This document shows, piece after piece, positions 35,867 to 46,056 of a stretch of DNA of 64,000 nucleotides. This stretch comes from Peribacillus frigoritolerans. GTDB taxonomy: Bacteria > Bacillota > Bacilli > Bacillales > DSM-1321. The notes beneath the pieces are model-generated. The model did no database searches. It saw only the letters and a program-made list of their open reading frames with translations, and was not told where the DNA came from. A program made the position numbers and the translations under genes. Position 1 is the first letter of the stretch. Each line of letters begins with the position of its first letter. The DNA lies in contig NZ_JAUUTW010000002.1 of assembly GCF_030676415.1 (NCBI RefSeq), positions 248,001 to 312,000 on the forward strand. The letters are read 5' to 3'.

Positions 35867-36547
35867 ATGGAAGAAACTATTAGTATACAAGATATTTTTA
35901 AAACATTAACGAAACGTTGGAAGCTAATCATGCTGCTGACATTAATTGCCGCATTGATTAGTGGATCAATTTCTTATTTCTTATTAACACCCGTTTACCA
36001 AACATCCACACAGATTTTAGTTAATCAGAAACAATCGAATAACCAACTTGACTATACTCAAATACGATCTAATATTGACATGATCAATACATACAGTGTG
36101 ATCATAAAGAGCCCTGCTATATTAGAGAAGGTCATTGATGATCTTGAACTAGAACAAAACGTGGATCAACTTAGTCAAAAAATTACGATTAACAGCCAAG
36201 AAAATTCTCAAGTCTTCTCTTTAACGGTTCAAGATAGTAATCCAACGAAGGCTGTTGAAATTGCAAACGCAGTGTCTGGAACATTCCAAAAGGAAATCAA
36301 AGACATTATGAATGTGGACAATGTTAGCATACTTGCTAAGGCAGAAGTAAAGGAAAACCCTGCTCCTGTAAAACCATCTCCATTATTGAATATTGCTATT
36401 GCGGTGGTAGTTGGGTTTATGGCTGGAATAGGCTTGGCATTCCTACTAGAGTACATGGATAATACGATTAGAGACGAGAAGGATATTGAGACGCTTCTTG
36501 ACTTGCCATTACTTGGATCCATCCAAAAAATATCGCAACATAAATAA
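35867..36547 (+). CDS. Wzz-type chain-length regulator / tyrosine-kinase activator (EpsA/YveK-like)
   Basis: A 226-aa membrane protein with two transmembrane segments (about residues 20-42 and 172-195) around an extracellular loop, ending in a short cytoplasmic tail. The PxxP-like segment AEVKENPAPVKPSPLLN before the second helix is typical of the Wzz/CapA family. It activates the kinase encoded next and sets polymer length. AGGAGG lies 6 bases before the ATG. First gene of the exopolysaccharide cluster. Confidence 0.92.
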   Translation: MEETISIQDIFKTLTKRWKLIMLLTLIAALISGSISYFLLTPVYQTSTQILVNQKQSNNQLDYTQIRSNIDMINTYSVIIKSPAILEKVIDDLELEQNVDQLSQKITINSQENSQVFSLTVQDSNPTKAVEIANAVSGTFQKEIKDIMNVDNVSILAKAEVKENPAPVKPSPLLNIAIAVVVGFMAGIGLAFLLEYMDNTIRDEKDIETLLDLPLLGSIQKISQHK

Positions 36548-36584
36548 AGAACTATTCAGTGAATTAAGAAAGGAAGTGGGATTT

Positions 36585-37262
36585 TTGAGAAGTAAAGATG
36601 AAAAACAAGTGAATATAATTGCGCAGACTAATCCTAAATCGCCTATTACTGAACAATATCGATTAATTAGGACAAACATACAATTCTCTTCAGTAGATAA
36701 AGAAATCAAAACGATTGTGGTTACTTCATCGGAGCCTAATGATGGGAAATCGACTACAGCTGCCAACCTAGCGGTTGTGCTTGCTCAAGAAGAGAAAAAA
36801 GTATTACTTGTGGATTCAGACTTAAGGAAACCATCGGTTCATTATGCTTTTAACCTTAGTAATATACATGGACTTACTAGCGTATTGACAAAGAAAATGG
36901 ACTTAAGAAAAACTATCTTGAATTCAAATGTTTCAAATTTAGACATTTTAACAAGTGGGCCGATACCACCTAATCCTTCAGAGTTATTAAATTCCAAAGC
37001 GATAGAAACAGCGATTGATGAATTAAAAGAAATGTATGATTATATCATTTTTGATACACCGCCTGTTCTGGTAGTGCCGGATTCCCAGATCGTAGCCAAT
37101 AAATGTGATGGCGTGATAATGGTAGTGGCGAGCGGCAAGACAAACAAACAAAGTGCAGTAAAAGCAAAGGAGCTTTTAGTGAAAGCTAATACATCCTTGC
37201 TTGGAGTCGTTTTGAATGGCGTTGAAACGGATAACAGCAATTATTATTACTATCAATCTTAG
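36585..37262 (+). CDS. Bacterial tyrosine kinase (CpsD/CapB/EpsB-like)
   Basis: A 225-aa cytoplasmic BY-kinase. Walker A SSEPNDGKSTTAANLA, Walker A' VLLVDSDLRKPS and Walker B DYIIFDTPPV are present, and the autophosphorylated C-terminal cluster NYYYYQS is intact. I chose TTG at 36585 because AAGGAAG lies upstream and the protein then begins at the usual place. The open frame extends back over the previous gene's end without a start signal. It works with the membrane activator upstream and the phosphatase downstream. Confidence 0.9.
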   Translation: MRSKDEKQVNIIAQTNPKSPITEQYRLIRTNIQFSSVDKEIKTIVVTSSEPNDGKSTTAANLAVVLAQEEKKVLLVDSDLRKPSVHYAFNLSNIHGLTSVLTKKMDLRKTILNSNVSNLDILTSGPIPPNPSELLNSKAIETAIDELKEMYDYIIFDTPPVLVVPDSQIVANKCDGVIMVVASGKTNKQSAVKAKELLVKANTSLLGVVLNGVETDNSNYYYYQS

Positions 37263-37393
37263 TGAAATAAAACAATTTTCGACAAAATAACACCCTGTTT
37301 AATGGTAGTTTTATATGCTACTATTAATCGGGGTAATAATTCCTATTTTTATAAATTGGGCCTTTTTCCCTATTTTTTTTATAAAGGAAGTGT

Positions 37394-38164
37394 ATGAATT
37401 TGATCGACATACATTGTCACATTCTCCCAGGAGTGGATGATGGATCCGTGGACATGAAGGAAAGCATGAACATGGCAAGAAAAGCGATAGAAGCAGGAAT
37501 CACCCATATTTTTGCCACGCCACATCACTTAAATGAGAAATATGTAAATGTTAAAAGTGACATCATTGACCGTGCAGTGAGGTTAAATGAGAGTTTTCAA
37601 CTAGAAAATATTCCTCTTACCATTCATCTCGGACAAGAAGTAAGAATACACCGAGACATATTTTCATCACTTGAAAAGGAAGAAATCCTAACACTGGACG
37701 ATAATGGTACATATTTGTTGCTAGAGCTTCCATCGGGAAGGGTACCTACATACACAAGAGAAGTGATATATGAGCTGTTGCTGAAAGGAATAACACCGAT
37801 TATCGTACATCCGGAGAGAAATAAGGAATTGATTGAAAATCATAAACTGTTATTTGAATTGGTCGAGGAAGGCGCGTTAACTCAACTTACCTCTGGTAGT
37901 ATCATCGGGAACTTCGGTAAAAGTATCCAATCATTTTCAAAAAAGATAATCGAACATAATCTGGCTCATTTTATTGCAACTGATGCCCATAATATTGGCT
38001 CTAGAGGGTTCACGTTACAACATGCCTATGAAACAATCACAAAGGCATATGGAATACAACGTACATTTTATTTTAAAGAAAATGCTGAACGGCTATTAAA
38101 GAACCAAAGTCCTACTGTTGAAAAACCAGTTCCATTCAAAAAGAAAATTTTAGGAATCTTTTAG
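37394..38164 (+). CDS. PHP-type protein-tyrosine phosphatase (CpsB/YwqE-like)
   Basis: A 256-aa metal-dependent phosphatase that reverses BY-kinase phosphorylation. PHP motifs: MNLIDIHCHILPGVDDG (His-x-His and Asp), FATPHHL, a Glu near LGQEVRIH, HPERN, and the C-terminal ATDAHNIGSR. An AAGGAAG site lies upstream. It forms a regulatory trio with the two genes before it. Confidence 0.92.
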   Translation: MNLIDIHCHILPGVDDGSVDMKESMNMARKAIEAGITHIFATPHHLNEKYVNVKSDIIDRAVRLNESFQLENIPLTIHLGQEVRIHRDIFSSLEKEEILTLDDNGTYLLLELPSGRVPTYTREVIYELLLKGITPIIVHPERNKELIENHKLLFELVEEGALTQLTSGSIIGNFGKSIQSFSKKIIEHNLAHFIATDAHNIGSRGFTLQHAYETITKAYGIQRTFYFKENAERLLKNQSPTVEKPVPFKKKILGIF

Positions 38165-38177
38165 AATGATAGATTGT

Positions 38178-38193
38178 CAGGAAACGCTTTCAT
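38178..38193 (+). promoter_or_regulatory. Candidate cre (CcpA) site
   Basis: CAGGAAACGCTTTCAT matches 14 of 16 positions of the cre consensus WTGNAANCGNWWNCAW, including the central CG and right half. It lies about 250 bp ahead of the dehydratase gene, in a 260-bp spacer that may hold an internal promoter. Confidence 0.4.
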
Positions 38194-38431
38194 TATTATA
38201 AAAAAATTTTGCCTTCGTGTAAAGTTTTAGAGTTTATTGTTACTGAACGACCACTTGCTCAACCACAAAAAGCCCTTAGATTATAAGGACATTTTAAAAA
38301 TAGTTAAAAGAAACATAAACAGCATATTTCATTCTTATATTAACAATGAAAAGCATGTGAAATAGAATACAATACATTAAAACAGTATGTAATAGAGAGT
38401 AAATCAAACAATATTAAAGGGGGAAATGTGG

Positions 38432-40252
38432 TTGGCCTACCGAAAACGATTAACACTTCTGGCCCTATTAGACTCATTAATAGTATTATCGGCCATTTAT
38501 GTAAGTTATTTATTCTTGTATCCCTATTTGGAAATATTTAAATTACCAACACTCTTAGTCACATCAGTCTCTTTATTACTTAGTCATCATTTTTTTGCTT
38601 CTATTTATAAACTGTATAAGAAGGCCTGGGAATATGCGAGTATTGGAGAGTTACTGTCTATTGTTAAGGCCGTAAGCTTATCGATTATCACTGTAATCGC
38701 CATCCAGTTAATGGTTTTTCAAGATGTTTATGTAAGAGCCATGGCCTTGACGTGGATGATGCATGTCATCCTAATTGGCGGTTCACGTTTTTCGTGGAGA
38801 ATGCTGCGTGACCGCTTGATAAATAGCCAAAAAGAAACCAGGAATACTTTGGTTATTGGGGCGGGATCGGCCGGAACCATGGTTGTTCGTCAACTTCTTA
38901 ATAATCATGGTACGGAACTTAAACCAGTGGCTTTCATTGATGATGATCCGAAAAAAGATAAGCTAGACATTTTAGGAATACCCGTTGTGGGTAACTCAAA
39001 ACATATCCCCGAAATGGTGGGGAAATATAATATAGAGAATATTGTCATTGCGATACCTTCATTAAGTAAAAAAGAATTGAAGGTCATCTTCGATGAATGT
39101 GTGAAAACGAATGCAAAAACACAAATCATGCCTATGCTTGAAGATATTATGTTAGGGAAAGTAGCTGTTAATCAGTTTAAAGAGGTGGAAGTTGAAGATC
39201 TTTTAGGAAGAGAACCCGTTGAATTGGATATAACCAGTATATCGGAATATGTAACAGGCAAGACCATTTTGGTTACTGGGTCTGGTGGCTCAATTGGTTC
39301 AGAGATTTGCCGCCAAATATGCAGATTCTCACCTGGAAAACTTATTCTCCTAGGACATGGAGAAAATAGTATTTATCAGATTGACATGGAACTGAAAAAG
39401 CTATATGCAGATCAAATCGAAATCATACCTGTCATCGCAGATATTCAAGATAGAGATAGAATTTTTGAAGTGATGGAAAACTATCGACCTGATGTTGTTT
39501 ACCATGCGGCTGCACACAAACATGTTCCACTAATGGAATACAACCCTCGTGAAGCAATTAAGAATAACGTTTTTGGTACAAAGAATGTTGCAGAAGCTGC
39601 AGATACTTTTGGTGTAGGTGCATTTGTAATGATTTCTTCTGATAAGGCCGTAAATCCAACAAACGTCATGGGATCGACGAAGCGCATTGCTGAAATGATT
39701 ATTCAGCAGTTAGCAAAAAATAGCACAACAAAATTTGTTGCCGTTCGCTTCGGAAATGTTTTAGGCAGCAGAGGGAGTGTCATTCCTTTATTTAAAAAAC
39801 AAATCCAGGCAGGTGGACCAGTAACGGTCACGCACCCAGACATGACCAGGTATTTTATGACTATACCCGAAGCGTCCAGGTTGGTCATTCAGGCAAGTTC
39901 TCTAGCTCGAGGAGGAGAAATCTTCGTTCTTGATATGGGTGAACCTGTTAAGATTGTTGAATTAGCAACTAACTTAATCCAGTTATCTGGTTATTCAATT
40001 GAGGAAATTGGAATCGAATTTTCTGGTATCAGACCTGGTGAGAAAATGTATGAAGAACTATTAGGGGAGAAAGAGGTTCATAGTGAAGCTGTGTTCCCTA
40101 AAATCTTTATAGGGAAAGCTGTACTGGAACAGGAAGAGGAGATACAGTATCTTTTAAACTCTTATGATGATTTTTCCATAAAAGAACTTAAAGATTTCGT
40201 TATAAATTTAGCTAATCGAAGAAAGAACAAAGCTTTCTCGGTAGTGAAATAG
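38432..40252 (+). CDS. Membrane nucleotide-sugar 4,6-dehydratase (EpsC/FlaA1/PglF-like)
   Basis: About 606 aa. Four N-terminal transmembrane segments, a first Rossmann domain (VIGAGSAGTMVV), and a C-terminal short-chain dehydrogenase domain (VTGSGGSIGSEICRQ, SSDKAVNPTNVMGSTKR). This is the UDP-GlcNAc 4,6-dehydratase architecture that feeds amino-sugar synthesis. TTG at 38432 gives MAYRKRLTLL with GGGGG 8 bases away. The ATG at 38426 is only about 2 bases from the same site, so I prefer TTG; the two differ by two residues. It pairs with the aminotransferase at 41370. Confidence 0.9.
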   Translation: MAYRKRLTLLALLDSLIVLSAIYVSYLFLYPYLEIFKLPTLLVTSVSLLLSHHFFASIYKLYKKAWEYASIGELLSIVKAVSLSIITVIAIQLMVFQDVYVRAMALTWMMHVILIGGSRFSWRMLRDRLINSQKETRNTLVIGAGSAGTMVVRQLLNNHGTELKPVAFIDDDPKKDKLDILGIPVVGNSKHIPEMVGKYNIENIVIAIPSLSKKELKVIFDECVKTNAKTQIMPMLEDIMLGKVAVNQFKEVEVEDLLGREPVELDITSISEYVTGKTILVTGSGGSIGSEICRQICRFSPGKLILLGHGENSIYQIDMELKKLYADQIEIIPVIADIQDRDRIFEVMENYRPDVVYHAAAHKHVPLMEYNPREAIKNNVFGTKNVAEAADTFGVGAFVMISSDKAVNPTNVMGSTKRIAEMIIQQLAKNSTTKFVAVRFGNVLGSRGSVIPLFKKQIQAGGPVTVTHPDMTRYFMTIPEASRLVIQASSLARGGEIFVLDMGEPVKIVELATNLIQLSGYSIEEIGIEFSGIRPGEKMYEELLGEKEVHSEAVFPKIFIGKAVLEQEEEIQYLLNSYDDFSIKELKDFVINLANRRKNKAFSVVK

Positions 40253-40274
40253 CCATAAGTAGGAGGAATAATAA

Positions 40275-41168
40275 GTGAAGAAAATCACAAAAGCAATTAT
40301 CCCTGCAGCCGGGTTGGGTACTCGTTTTTTGCCTGCCACAAAAGCGATGCCAAAGGAGATGCTCCCAATCGTTGATAAACCAACGATTCAGTACATAGTG
40401 GAGGAAGCTGTTGCATCAGGAATAAAAGATATAATAATCGTAACTGGAAAAGGAAAACGTGCGATTGAGGATCATTTTGATTACGCTCCAGAGCTCGAAC
40501 AAAATCTATTGGAAAAAGGAAAAGTAGAGTTGCTCAATAAGGTACAATATTCCTCAAATCTAGCGAATATCCATTACATCAGACAGAAGGAACCAAAAGG
40601 ATTAGGTCACGCAGTATGGTGTGCACGTAAATTCATTGGGGACGAGCCATTTGCCGTACTTTTAGGTGATGATATTGTCCAGAGTGAAACTCCTTGCTTA
40701 AAGCAGTTAATTAATCAGTTTGAGGAAACAAACAATTCAATTATCGGAGTTCAAACTGTACCTAAAGAAGAAACCAATCGCTATGGAATAATAGACCCCG
40801 CTTTTCAAGATGGACGACTATATCAAGTTGAAAACTTTGTAGAAAAACCAGCCTTAGGAACAGCTCCTTCCAATTTGGCAATAATGGGAAGGTATATCCT
40901 TACTCCTGAAATCTTCAGTATGCTTGATCAGCAGGAAGCTGGTGCAGGCGGGGAAATTCAGTTAACGGATGCGATTCAACAGTTAAACCAAATACAGCAA
41001 GTTTTTGCTTATGATTTTGAAGGAAAACGATATGATGTTGGGGAGAAGTTAGGCTTTGTGAAAACGACGATAGAGTTTGCCCTGCAGAATGAAGAAATCA
41101 AGGATGATTTAGTGGAGTTTTTAGAACAAACGGTTAAGGATATTTCCTTAGAAAAGATTAATGCATAG
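40275..41168 (+). CDS. galU: UTP-glucose-1-phosphate uridylyltransferase
   Basis: Makes UDP-glucose from glucose-1-phosphate. A 297-aa cytoplasmic enzyme with GTG start and AGGAGG 8 bases upstream. [24 protein letters not shown] is the pyrophosphorylase signature; VEKP and GEIQLTDAI follow. With galE at the far end it supplies UDP-glucose and UDP-galactose. Bacilli usually have a housekeeping paralogue (gtaB), so this may be a cluster-dedicated copy. Confidence 0.95.
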   Translation: MKKITKAIIPAAGLGTRFLPATKAMPKEMLPIVDKPTIQYIVEEAVASGIKDIIIVTGKGKRAIEDHFDYAPELEQNLLEKGKVELLNKVQYSSNLANIHYIRQKEPKGLGHAVWCARKFIGDEPFAVLLGDDIVQSETPCLKQLINQFEETNNSIIGVQTVPKEETNRYGIIDPAFQDGRLYQVENFVEKPALGTAPSNLAIMGRYILTPEIFSMLDQQEAGAGGEIQLTDAIQQLNQIQQVFAYDFEGKRYDVGEKLGFVKTTIEFALQNEEIKDDLVEFLEQTVKDISLEKINA

Positions 41169-41210
41169 GAATATTCATGTTTTTCGGAAATATGGTTCAT
41201 ATAGTTTTAC

Positions 41211-41268
41211 CCAAGGAAGATTTAACAGGTGAAACATCAAGGGATATCTCTATACCCATCTTCCTTGG
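41211..41268. repeat. Inverted repeat between galU and the aminotransferase gene
   Basis: CCAAGGAAGA and TCTTCCTTGG are perfect 10-bp arms 38 bp apart, enclosing a second small stem GGGAT...ACCC. No T-run follows. Could be an mRNA structure or a terminator variant. Confidence 0.5.
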
Positions 41269-41369
41269 ATACTCTTTAACCCTATTTTAATAGTGGCTAG
41301 ATGGAGAAAGAACTTGTTGAAAAGTATCTACATATAAAGTGACTTATTGTAGGAAGGAAGTTTTAGAGA

Positions 41370-42485
41370 ATGAAGGATAGATTATTCCTCTCATCACCAC
41401 ATATGAGTGATGAAGGTTATGAAATGGAATATATAAAGGAAGCTTTTGATACAAACTGGATTGCTCCTCTTGGGGAAAACGTGAATCAATTTGAAATAGA
41501 ATTAGCAATTAAGGTAGGAAGTAAAGCTGCTGCAGCATTATCTTCAGGTACAGCCGCAATCCATTTAGCTCTTAAAGCTGCCGGAGTTGAAGAAGGGGAT
41601 ATTGTGTTTTGTCCTACATTAACATTCTCAGCAACTATCAACCCGGTAATTTATCAAAAAGCTATTCCTGTTTTTATAGATAGTGATTATGAGACTTGGA
41701 ATATGTGTCCTAAAGCTTTGGAAGAGGCTTTTCAGAAATATCCTGAAGTGAAAGCTGTAATAGTAGTGCATCTTTATGGCCTTTCTGCAGATATGGATAA
41801 GATTATGGAGATATGCAATAAGCATAAGGTAGCGGTAATTGAAGATGCTGCTGAAAGCCTAGGTACTTATTATAAAGGAAGACATACTGGAACCTTTGGT
41901 GATTATGGGATTTTCTCTTTTAATGGGAATAAGATTATCACTACTTCAGGCGGTGGGATGCTAGTTTCTAATAATGAAGAGCGTATTGCTAAGACAAGAT
42001 TTTGGGCGACTCAGAGTAGGGACCAAGCAAGGCACTATCAGCATAGCGAATTAGGATTTAATTACCGGATGAGCAATGTAGTTGCTGGGATTGGCAGAGG
42101 GCAGCTAAAGGTCTTAGATCAAAGAGTAGAGAAAAAAAACTATATCTTAGAATTTTATAAAAGAGAACTTGGTGAACTTGACGGTGTAGAGTTCATGCCT
42201 AGTAATGAGTGGGATAAACCGAATTATTGGTTAAGTTCTATGACTTTGAATGGTAATGTTAGACCGATAGATGTTATGGAAGCTCTTGAAAAAGAAAATA
42301 TAGAGTCAAGACCGGTTTGGAAGCCAATGCATCTTCAGCCATTTTTTGGGAAGTGTGACTTTGTTGGAACGGATGTATCGGAGAAATTGTTTGAGAATGG
42401 AATTTGCTTGCCTTCTGATACAAAGTTAACCGATGAGGATTTGGAGAGAGTTGTTGAAATTATTAAAGGGTTGTGGGAAAGGTGA
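41370..42485 (+). CDS. DegT/DnrJ/EryC1/StrS aminotransferase (EpsN/PglE-like)
   Basis: A 371-aa PLP enzyme that would aminate the 4-keto-6-deoxy sugar made by the dehydratase at 38432. [41 protein letters not shown] (PLP-ring Asp) and [16 protein letters not shown] (Schiff-base Lys) are present. GGAAGGAAG lies upstream. Its stop overlaps the start of the sugar transferase (TGATG), coupling the two. Confidence 0.93.
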   Translation: MKDRLFLSSPHMSDEGYEMEYIKEAFDTNWIAPLGENVNQFEIELAIKVGSKAAAALSSGTAAIHLALKAAGVEEGDIVFCPTLTFSATINPVIYQKAIPVFIDSDYETWNMCPKALEEAFQKYPEVKAVIVVHLYGLSADMDKIMEICNKHKVAVIEDAAESLGTYYKGRHTGTFGDYGIFSFNGNKIITTSGGGMLVSNNEERIAKTRFWATQSRDQARHYQHSELGFNYRMSNVVAGIGRGQLKVLDQRVEKKNYILEFYKRELGELDGVEFMPSNEWDKPNYWLSSMTLNGNVRPIDVMEALEKENIESRPVWKPMHLQPFFGKCDFVGTDVSEKLFENGICLPSDTKLTDEDLERVVEIIKGLWER

Positions 42486-43126
42486 TGAAACCTTCTAAGG
42501 GTGGTATTTATAGAAAATTTATAAAAAGAGCGATGGATTTCATACTATCTTTGCTAGCTATTGTAATCCTTAGTCCTATCCTTCTGGTTGTTGCTTTGCT
42601 TGTAAGAGTAAAGCTGGGTAGTCCAGTGTTGTTTAAACAAAAAAGGCCAGGACTTAATGAGGATGTTTTTATGATGTATAAATTTAGAACCATGACCGAT
42701 GAAAGAGATGAACTTGGAGAGCTACTTCCTGATAATGTTAGGTTGACAAAGTTTGGGAGATTCTTACGTTCTACATCGCTTGATGAACTTCCGGAACTTT
42801 TTAATATTATCAAGGGGGATATGTCCATTGTAGGACCTAGACCATTGTTGGTACAGTATCTGCCGCTCTATAATAAACATCAAAAACGGCGTCACGAAGT
42901 TAGACCTGGATTATCTGGTTTGGCGCAGGTTAATGGTAGAAATGCTATTAGTTGGGAAGATAAATTTAATCTCGATGTAGAGTATGTAAATCATGTAAGC
43001 TTCACTGGAGATTGGAAGATTATTTTTCTTACTATAAAAAAGGTTTTTGTCAGGGAAGGAATTAATTCAGAAACTGCTGCAACAATGGAGTATTTTGAAG
43101 GAAGTAAGGTGAGTAACGAAAAATGA
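42485..43126 (+). CDS. Priming undecaprenyl-phosphate sugar transferase (EpsL/PglC-like)
   Basis: A 213-aa bacterial sugar transferase that starts repeat-unit assembly on undecaprenyl phosphate. One N-terminal re-entrant/transmembrane helix (about residues 12-40), [41 protein letters not shown] and [15 protein letters not shown] are diagnostic. The start is uncertain: the ATG at 42485 is coupled to the preceding stop, and GTG at 42473 is possible. It overlaps the next gene by ATGA. Confidence 0.92.
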   Translation: MKPSKGGIYRKFIKRAMDFILSLLAIVILSPILLVVALLVRVKLGSPVLFKQKRPGLNEDVFMMYKFRTMTDERDELGELLPDNVRLTKFGRFLRSTSLDELPELFNIIKGDMSIVGPRPLLVQYLPLYNKHQKRRHEVRPGLSGLAQVNGRNAISWEDKFNLDVEYVNHVSFTGDWKIIFLTIKKVFVREGINSETAATMEYFEGSKVSNEK

Positions 43127-44103
43127 AAAACATTAATATTTTAATTTTAAGTGCGGGAAGACGCGTTGAACTGATACAGAACTTTCAAAAAGCAGCAAAA
43201 AAGCTGAATGTAGAGAGTAATATTGTAGCCGGAGACTGTTCAGATACAGCCCCTGCTTTATACTTTGCGGATAGAACTTGTAAATTACCAAGAATCAATG
43301 AACCCAATTATATTAGTTCTATCATCGATGCATGTAATAAAGAAAACATTGCGTTAATAGTACCAACAATTGATACAGACTTATTATTACTCGCTGAAAA
43401 TAAAACTAATATCGAAAAACAAACAAATGCTAAGGTATTGATTTCAGATACTAGTGTTATAAAAATTTGTAGGGATAAAATTAATACTCAAAATTTCTTG
43501 GAAGAGAATAGTTTTGGAGTTCCTAAAATGTATACAAATGAAGAACTTACAAATGGCGATATACAGTTTCCTTTATTCATTAAACCGAAATCTGGAAGCT
43601 CGAGTAAGGATATATATAAAGTTAATAATTCAAATGAATTGAAGATTTATAAGGGTATCGTAGATAATCCTGTAATTCAAGACTTCATGGAAGGTGAAGA
43701 ATATACGATTGATGTATTTCTGGATTTTGAGAGCAATATTATCACAATAGTTCCTCGATTAAGGATGTCTACTCGAAGTGGTGAGATTTCTAAAGGGAAA
43801 ATTGTAAAAGATAGAGAGATCATCAATGATGTTACTAAATTAATGAAAAGATTAAAGCCAGTTGGGCATATAACTGTACAGCTTATGAAGACAAAAAAAG
43901 GCATTGAGTACATTGAGATAAATCCAAGATTCGGTGGAGGAGCCCCGATGAGCATTCAAAGTGGTGCAGATTCTTGTGAGAATCTGTTTAAGTTACTGTT
44001 AGGACAAAAACTACTTTATAACGAGAAGTATAAAGAAAATCTCACTTTTTTAAGATTTGATAGCAGTATTTGTCTAGATGAGAATATGGAATTATTGAAA
44101 TGA
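43123..44103 (+). CDS. ATP-grasp ligase
   Basis: A 326-aa cytoplasmic ATP-grasp protein of the carbamoyl-phosphate-synthase-like group. An N-terminal pre-ATP-grasp Rossmann part ([16 protein letters not shown]) is followed by the core: [16 protein letters not shown] (ATP Lys and Gly loop), [16 protein letters not shown], and the metal site [15 protein letters not shown] (Glu-x-Asn-x-Arg). Family members join a carboxylate to an amine or thiol using ATP. Overlaps with both neighbours (ATGA) tie it to the sugar transferase and the HAD protein. It may attach an amino acid or other acyl group to the amino sugar; the substrate is inference. Confidence 0.85.
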   Translation: MKNINILILSAGRRVELIQNFQKAAKKLNVESNIVAGDCSDTAPALYFADRTCKLPRINEPNYISSIIDACNKENIALIVPTIDTDLLLLAENKTNIEKQTNAKVLISDTSVIKICRDKINTQNFLEENSFGVPKMYTNEELTNGDIQFPLFIKPKSGSSSKDIYKVNNSNELKIYKGIVDNPVIQDFMEGEEYTIDVFLDFESNIITIVPRLRMSTRSGEISKGKIVKDREIINDVTKLMKRLKPVGHITVQLMKTKKGIEYIEINPRFGGGAPMSIQSGADSCENLFKLLLGQKLLYNEKYKENLTFLRFDSSICLDENMELLK

Positions 44104-44777
44104 TAAGAGCAGTCGTATTTGATTTAGATGATACTTTGATTTCCGAAAAAAAATATATAGAAAGTGGCTATCAATATATATCTAAAATATTGAGTGATAG
44201 ATATGATAAGGATGCACAAGAATTGAATCAATTACTATTCAAATTATTTAACGAAAGCCCCCAAAATGTTTTTAACAGGATACTTGATAAAATGGGGATT
44301 TCTTATACAAAAAATGACATATTGGAAATGGTTGAAGAGTACCGTGGTCATTTACCAGATATTAGATTTTTTGATGATGTATTACCTTGTTTGAAAGAGT
44401 TAAAGAAGAAAAATATTAAAATAGGTGTAATAACCGATGGATATGCTAATGCACAAAGACAAAAATTAAAGGTCATAAAAGCAACTAATTTTTTCGATGA
44501 AATCATTGTAACTGATGAATTAGGAAGAGAGTTCTGGAAGCCCCATCCGAAATCATTTGAACTGATGAAAGAAAAACTAAATGTTGAATTTAATGAAATG
44601 ATTTATGTGGGTGATAATCCAGAAAAGGATTTTTATATCAGTAATATTTATCCTATAAAGACAACTAGGATTTACAGAGATGGTGTTCATAGTGATAAAA
44701 GTTATTTAGGTAATATTAAGGAAAATCATATGATACATCGTTTATGTGAATTAAATTTAATAATTGATAAGAAGTAA
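44100..44777 (+). CDS. HAD family hydrolase
   Basis: A 225-aa phosphatase-type protein. Motif I VFDLDDTLI (nucleophile Asp and general acid Asp), motif II VITDG, motif III Lys near GREFWKPHP, and motif IV YVGDNPEKDF. A helical cap lies at about residues 15-85. It resembles phosphoglycolate-phosphatase/pyrimidine nucleotidase-like HADs. It overlaps the ATP-grasp stop by ATGA, so the pair probably acts in one step sequence. Confidence 0.88.
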   Translation: MIRAVVFDLDDTLISEKKYIESGYQYISKILSDRYDKDAQELNQLLFKLFNESPQNVFNRILDKMGISYTKNDILEMVEEYRGHLPDIRFFDDVLPCLKELKKKNIKIGVITDGYANAQRQKLKVIKATNFFDEIIVTDELGREFWKPHPKSFELMKEKLNVEFNEMIYVGDNPEKDFYISNIYPIKTTRIYRDGVHSDKSYLGNIKENHMIHRLCELNLIIDKK

Positions 44778-44897
44778 TTACACATTGTCATTGGTTGCAT
44801 TTATGAAGTAGTCAATGTGGTGATTAAGGATATAACCTCTTTAACTAATATAGGTTTATGAGGAAGTAGTGCAAGATAGGAGACTGGATAACTAGAA

Positions 44898-46007
44898 ATG
44901 AAAATATTGTATGTTACAACAATATCAAATACTGTAAATGCATTTTTAATTCCCCACATAAAGATGTTAGTAGACCAAGGACATCAAGTTGATTTGGCTT
45001 TTAATATTGTTCAGGAAGTAAATTCAGAATTAGTTAAAATGGGGTGTACAGTCCATAGATTAAAATTTGAACGTTCCCCTTTGAAGAAACAAAACTATTT
45101 AGCGTATAAGGAACTAAAAAAAATTATCAAAGATGAACAGTATGATTTAATTCATACTCACACACCTGTTGCTTCAGCTTGTGTTAGGCTTGCTTGTAAA
45201 GCATTTAAGGATGTTAAAGTGATATATACAGCTCATGGCTTTCACTTTTATAAAGGAGCGTCCTATAAAAATTGGCTACTATATTATTCTATTGAAAAAT
45301 GGTTGGCTAGGTATACTGATGTACTTATTACAATTAATAAAGAGGATTATAAGCGTGCTAAGAAGTCCTTTAATGCAGGAAGAGTCGAGTATATTCCAGG
45401 AGTTGGACTAAATGTACAAAGGTTTAGTGAAACTTTAGTAGATAGGAAAACAAAACGAAACGAAATATGTATACCTGAGGATGCATTTGTTGTTCTTTCG
45501 GTAGGAGAGTTGAACCCCAATAAGAATCACGAAACCATTATTAGAGCTATATCAAAGTTAAATAACCCAAATATTTATTATGTGATATGTGGGCAAGGAC
45601 CATTGAATAAATATTTGAGTGACTTGGTCAAAGAATTAAATATGGAGAATCAAGTAAAGTTACTTGGAATACGTAATGACATTGCTGAAATTTGTAAAAT
45701 ATCAGATGTTTTTGTTTTCCCTTCATTTAGAGAAGGTTTATCCGTTGCTCTCATGGAAGCAATGGCTTCTGGCTTACCTATTATTTGTTCAGATATTAGA
45801 GGCAATAGGGATTTAATCGAAAATAAAAAAGGTGGATATTTAGTAAGCCCTAATGATATTAGTGGATTTGCTAAATATATTGAAAGTATCTTAATGTTTT
45901 CTGAAGACAGTGCTGCCATGGCCAAACATAATATTGATATAATAGAAAGTTTTAGTACTAGAAATGTCTTGAAAAGAATGCAGGAAATATACTCAATAAT
46001 TAATTGA
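44898..46007 (+). CDS. Glycosyltransferase family 4 (EpsD-like)
   Basis: A 369-aa retaining GT-B glycosyltransferase of the cytoplasmic membrane face. The N-terminal half has ILYVTTISNTVNAFLIPHIKMLVDQGH and the HTHTPVAS motif. The C-terminal half has VGELNPNKNHE and the nucleotide-sugar Glu motif FPSFREGLSVALMEAMASGLP. AGGAGA lies upstream. Adds a sugar to the lipid-linked repeat unit. Confidence 0.92.
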   Translation: MKILYVTTISNTVNAFLIPHIKMLVDQGHQVDLAFNIVQEVNSELVKMGCTVHRLKFERSPLKKQNYLAYKELKKIIKDEQYDLIHTHTPVASACVRLACKAFKDVKVIYTAHGFHFYKGASYKNWLLYYSIEKWLARYTDVLITINKEDYKRAKKSFNAGRVEYIPGVGLNVQRFSETLVDRKTKRNEICIPEDAFVVLSVGELNPNKNHETIIRAISKLNNPNIYYVICGQGPLNKYLSDLVKELNMENQVKLLGIRNDIAEICKISDVFVFPSFREGLSVALMEAMASGLPIICSDIRGNRDLIENKKGGYLVSPNDISGFAKYIESILMFSEDSAAMAKHNIDIIESFSTRNVLKRMQEIYSIIN

Positions 46008-46056
46008 TTTAAAAATGTAAATAAAGTAATAACGTAAAAAGAAAAGGAGTAGTAAA

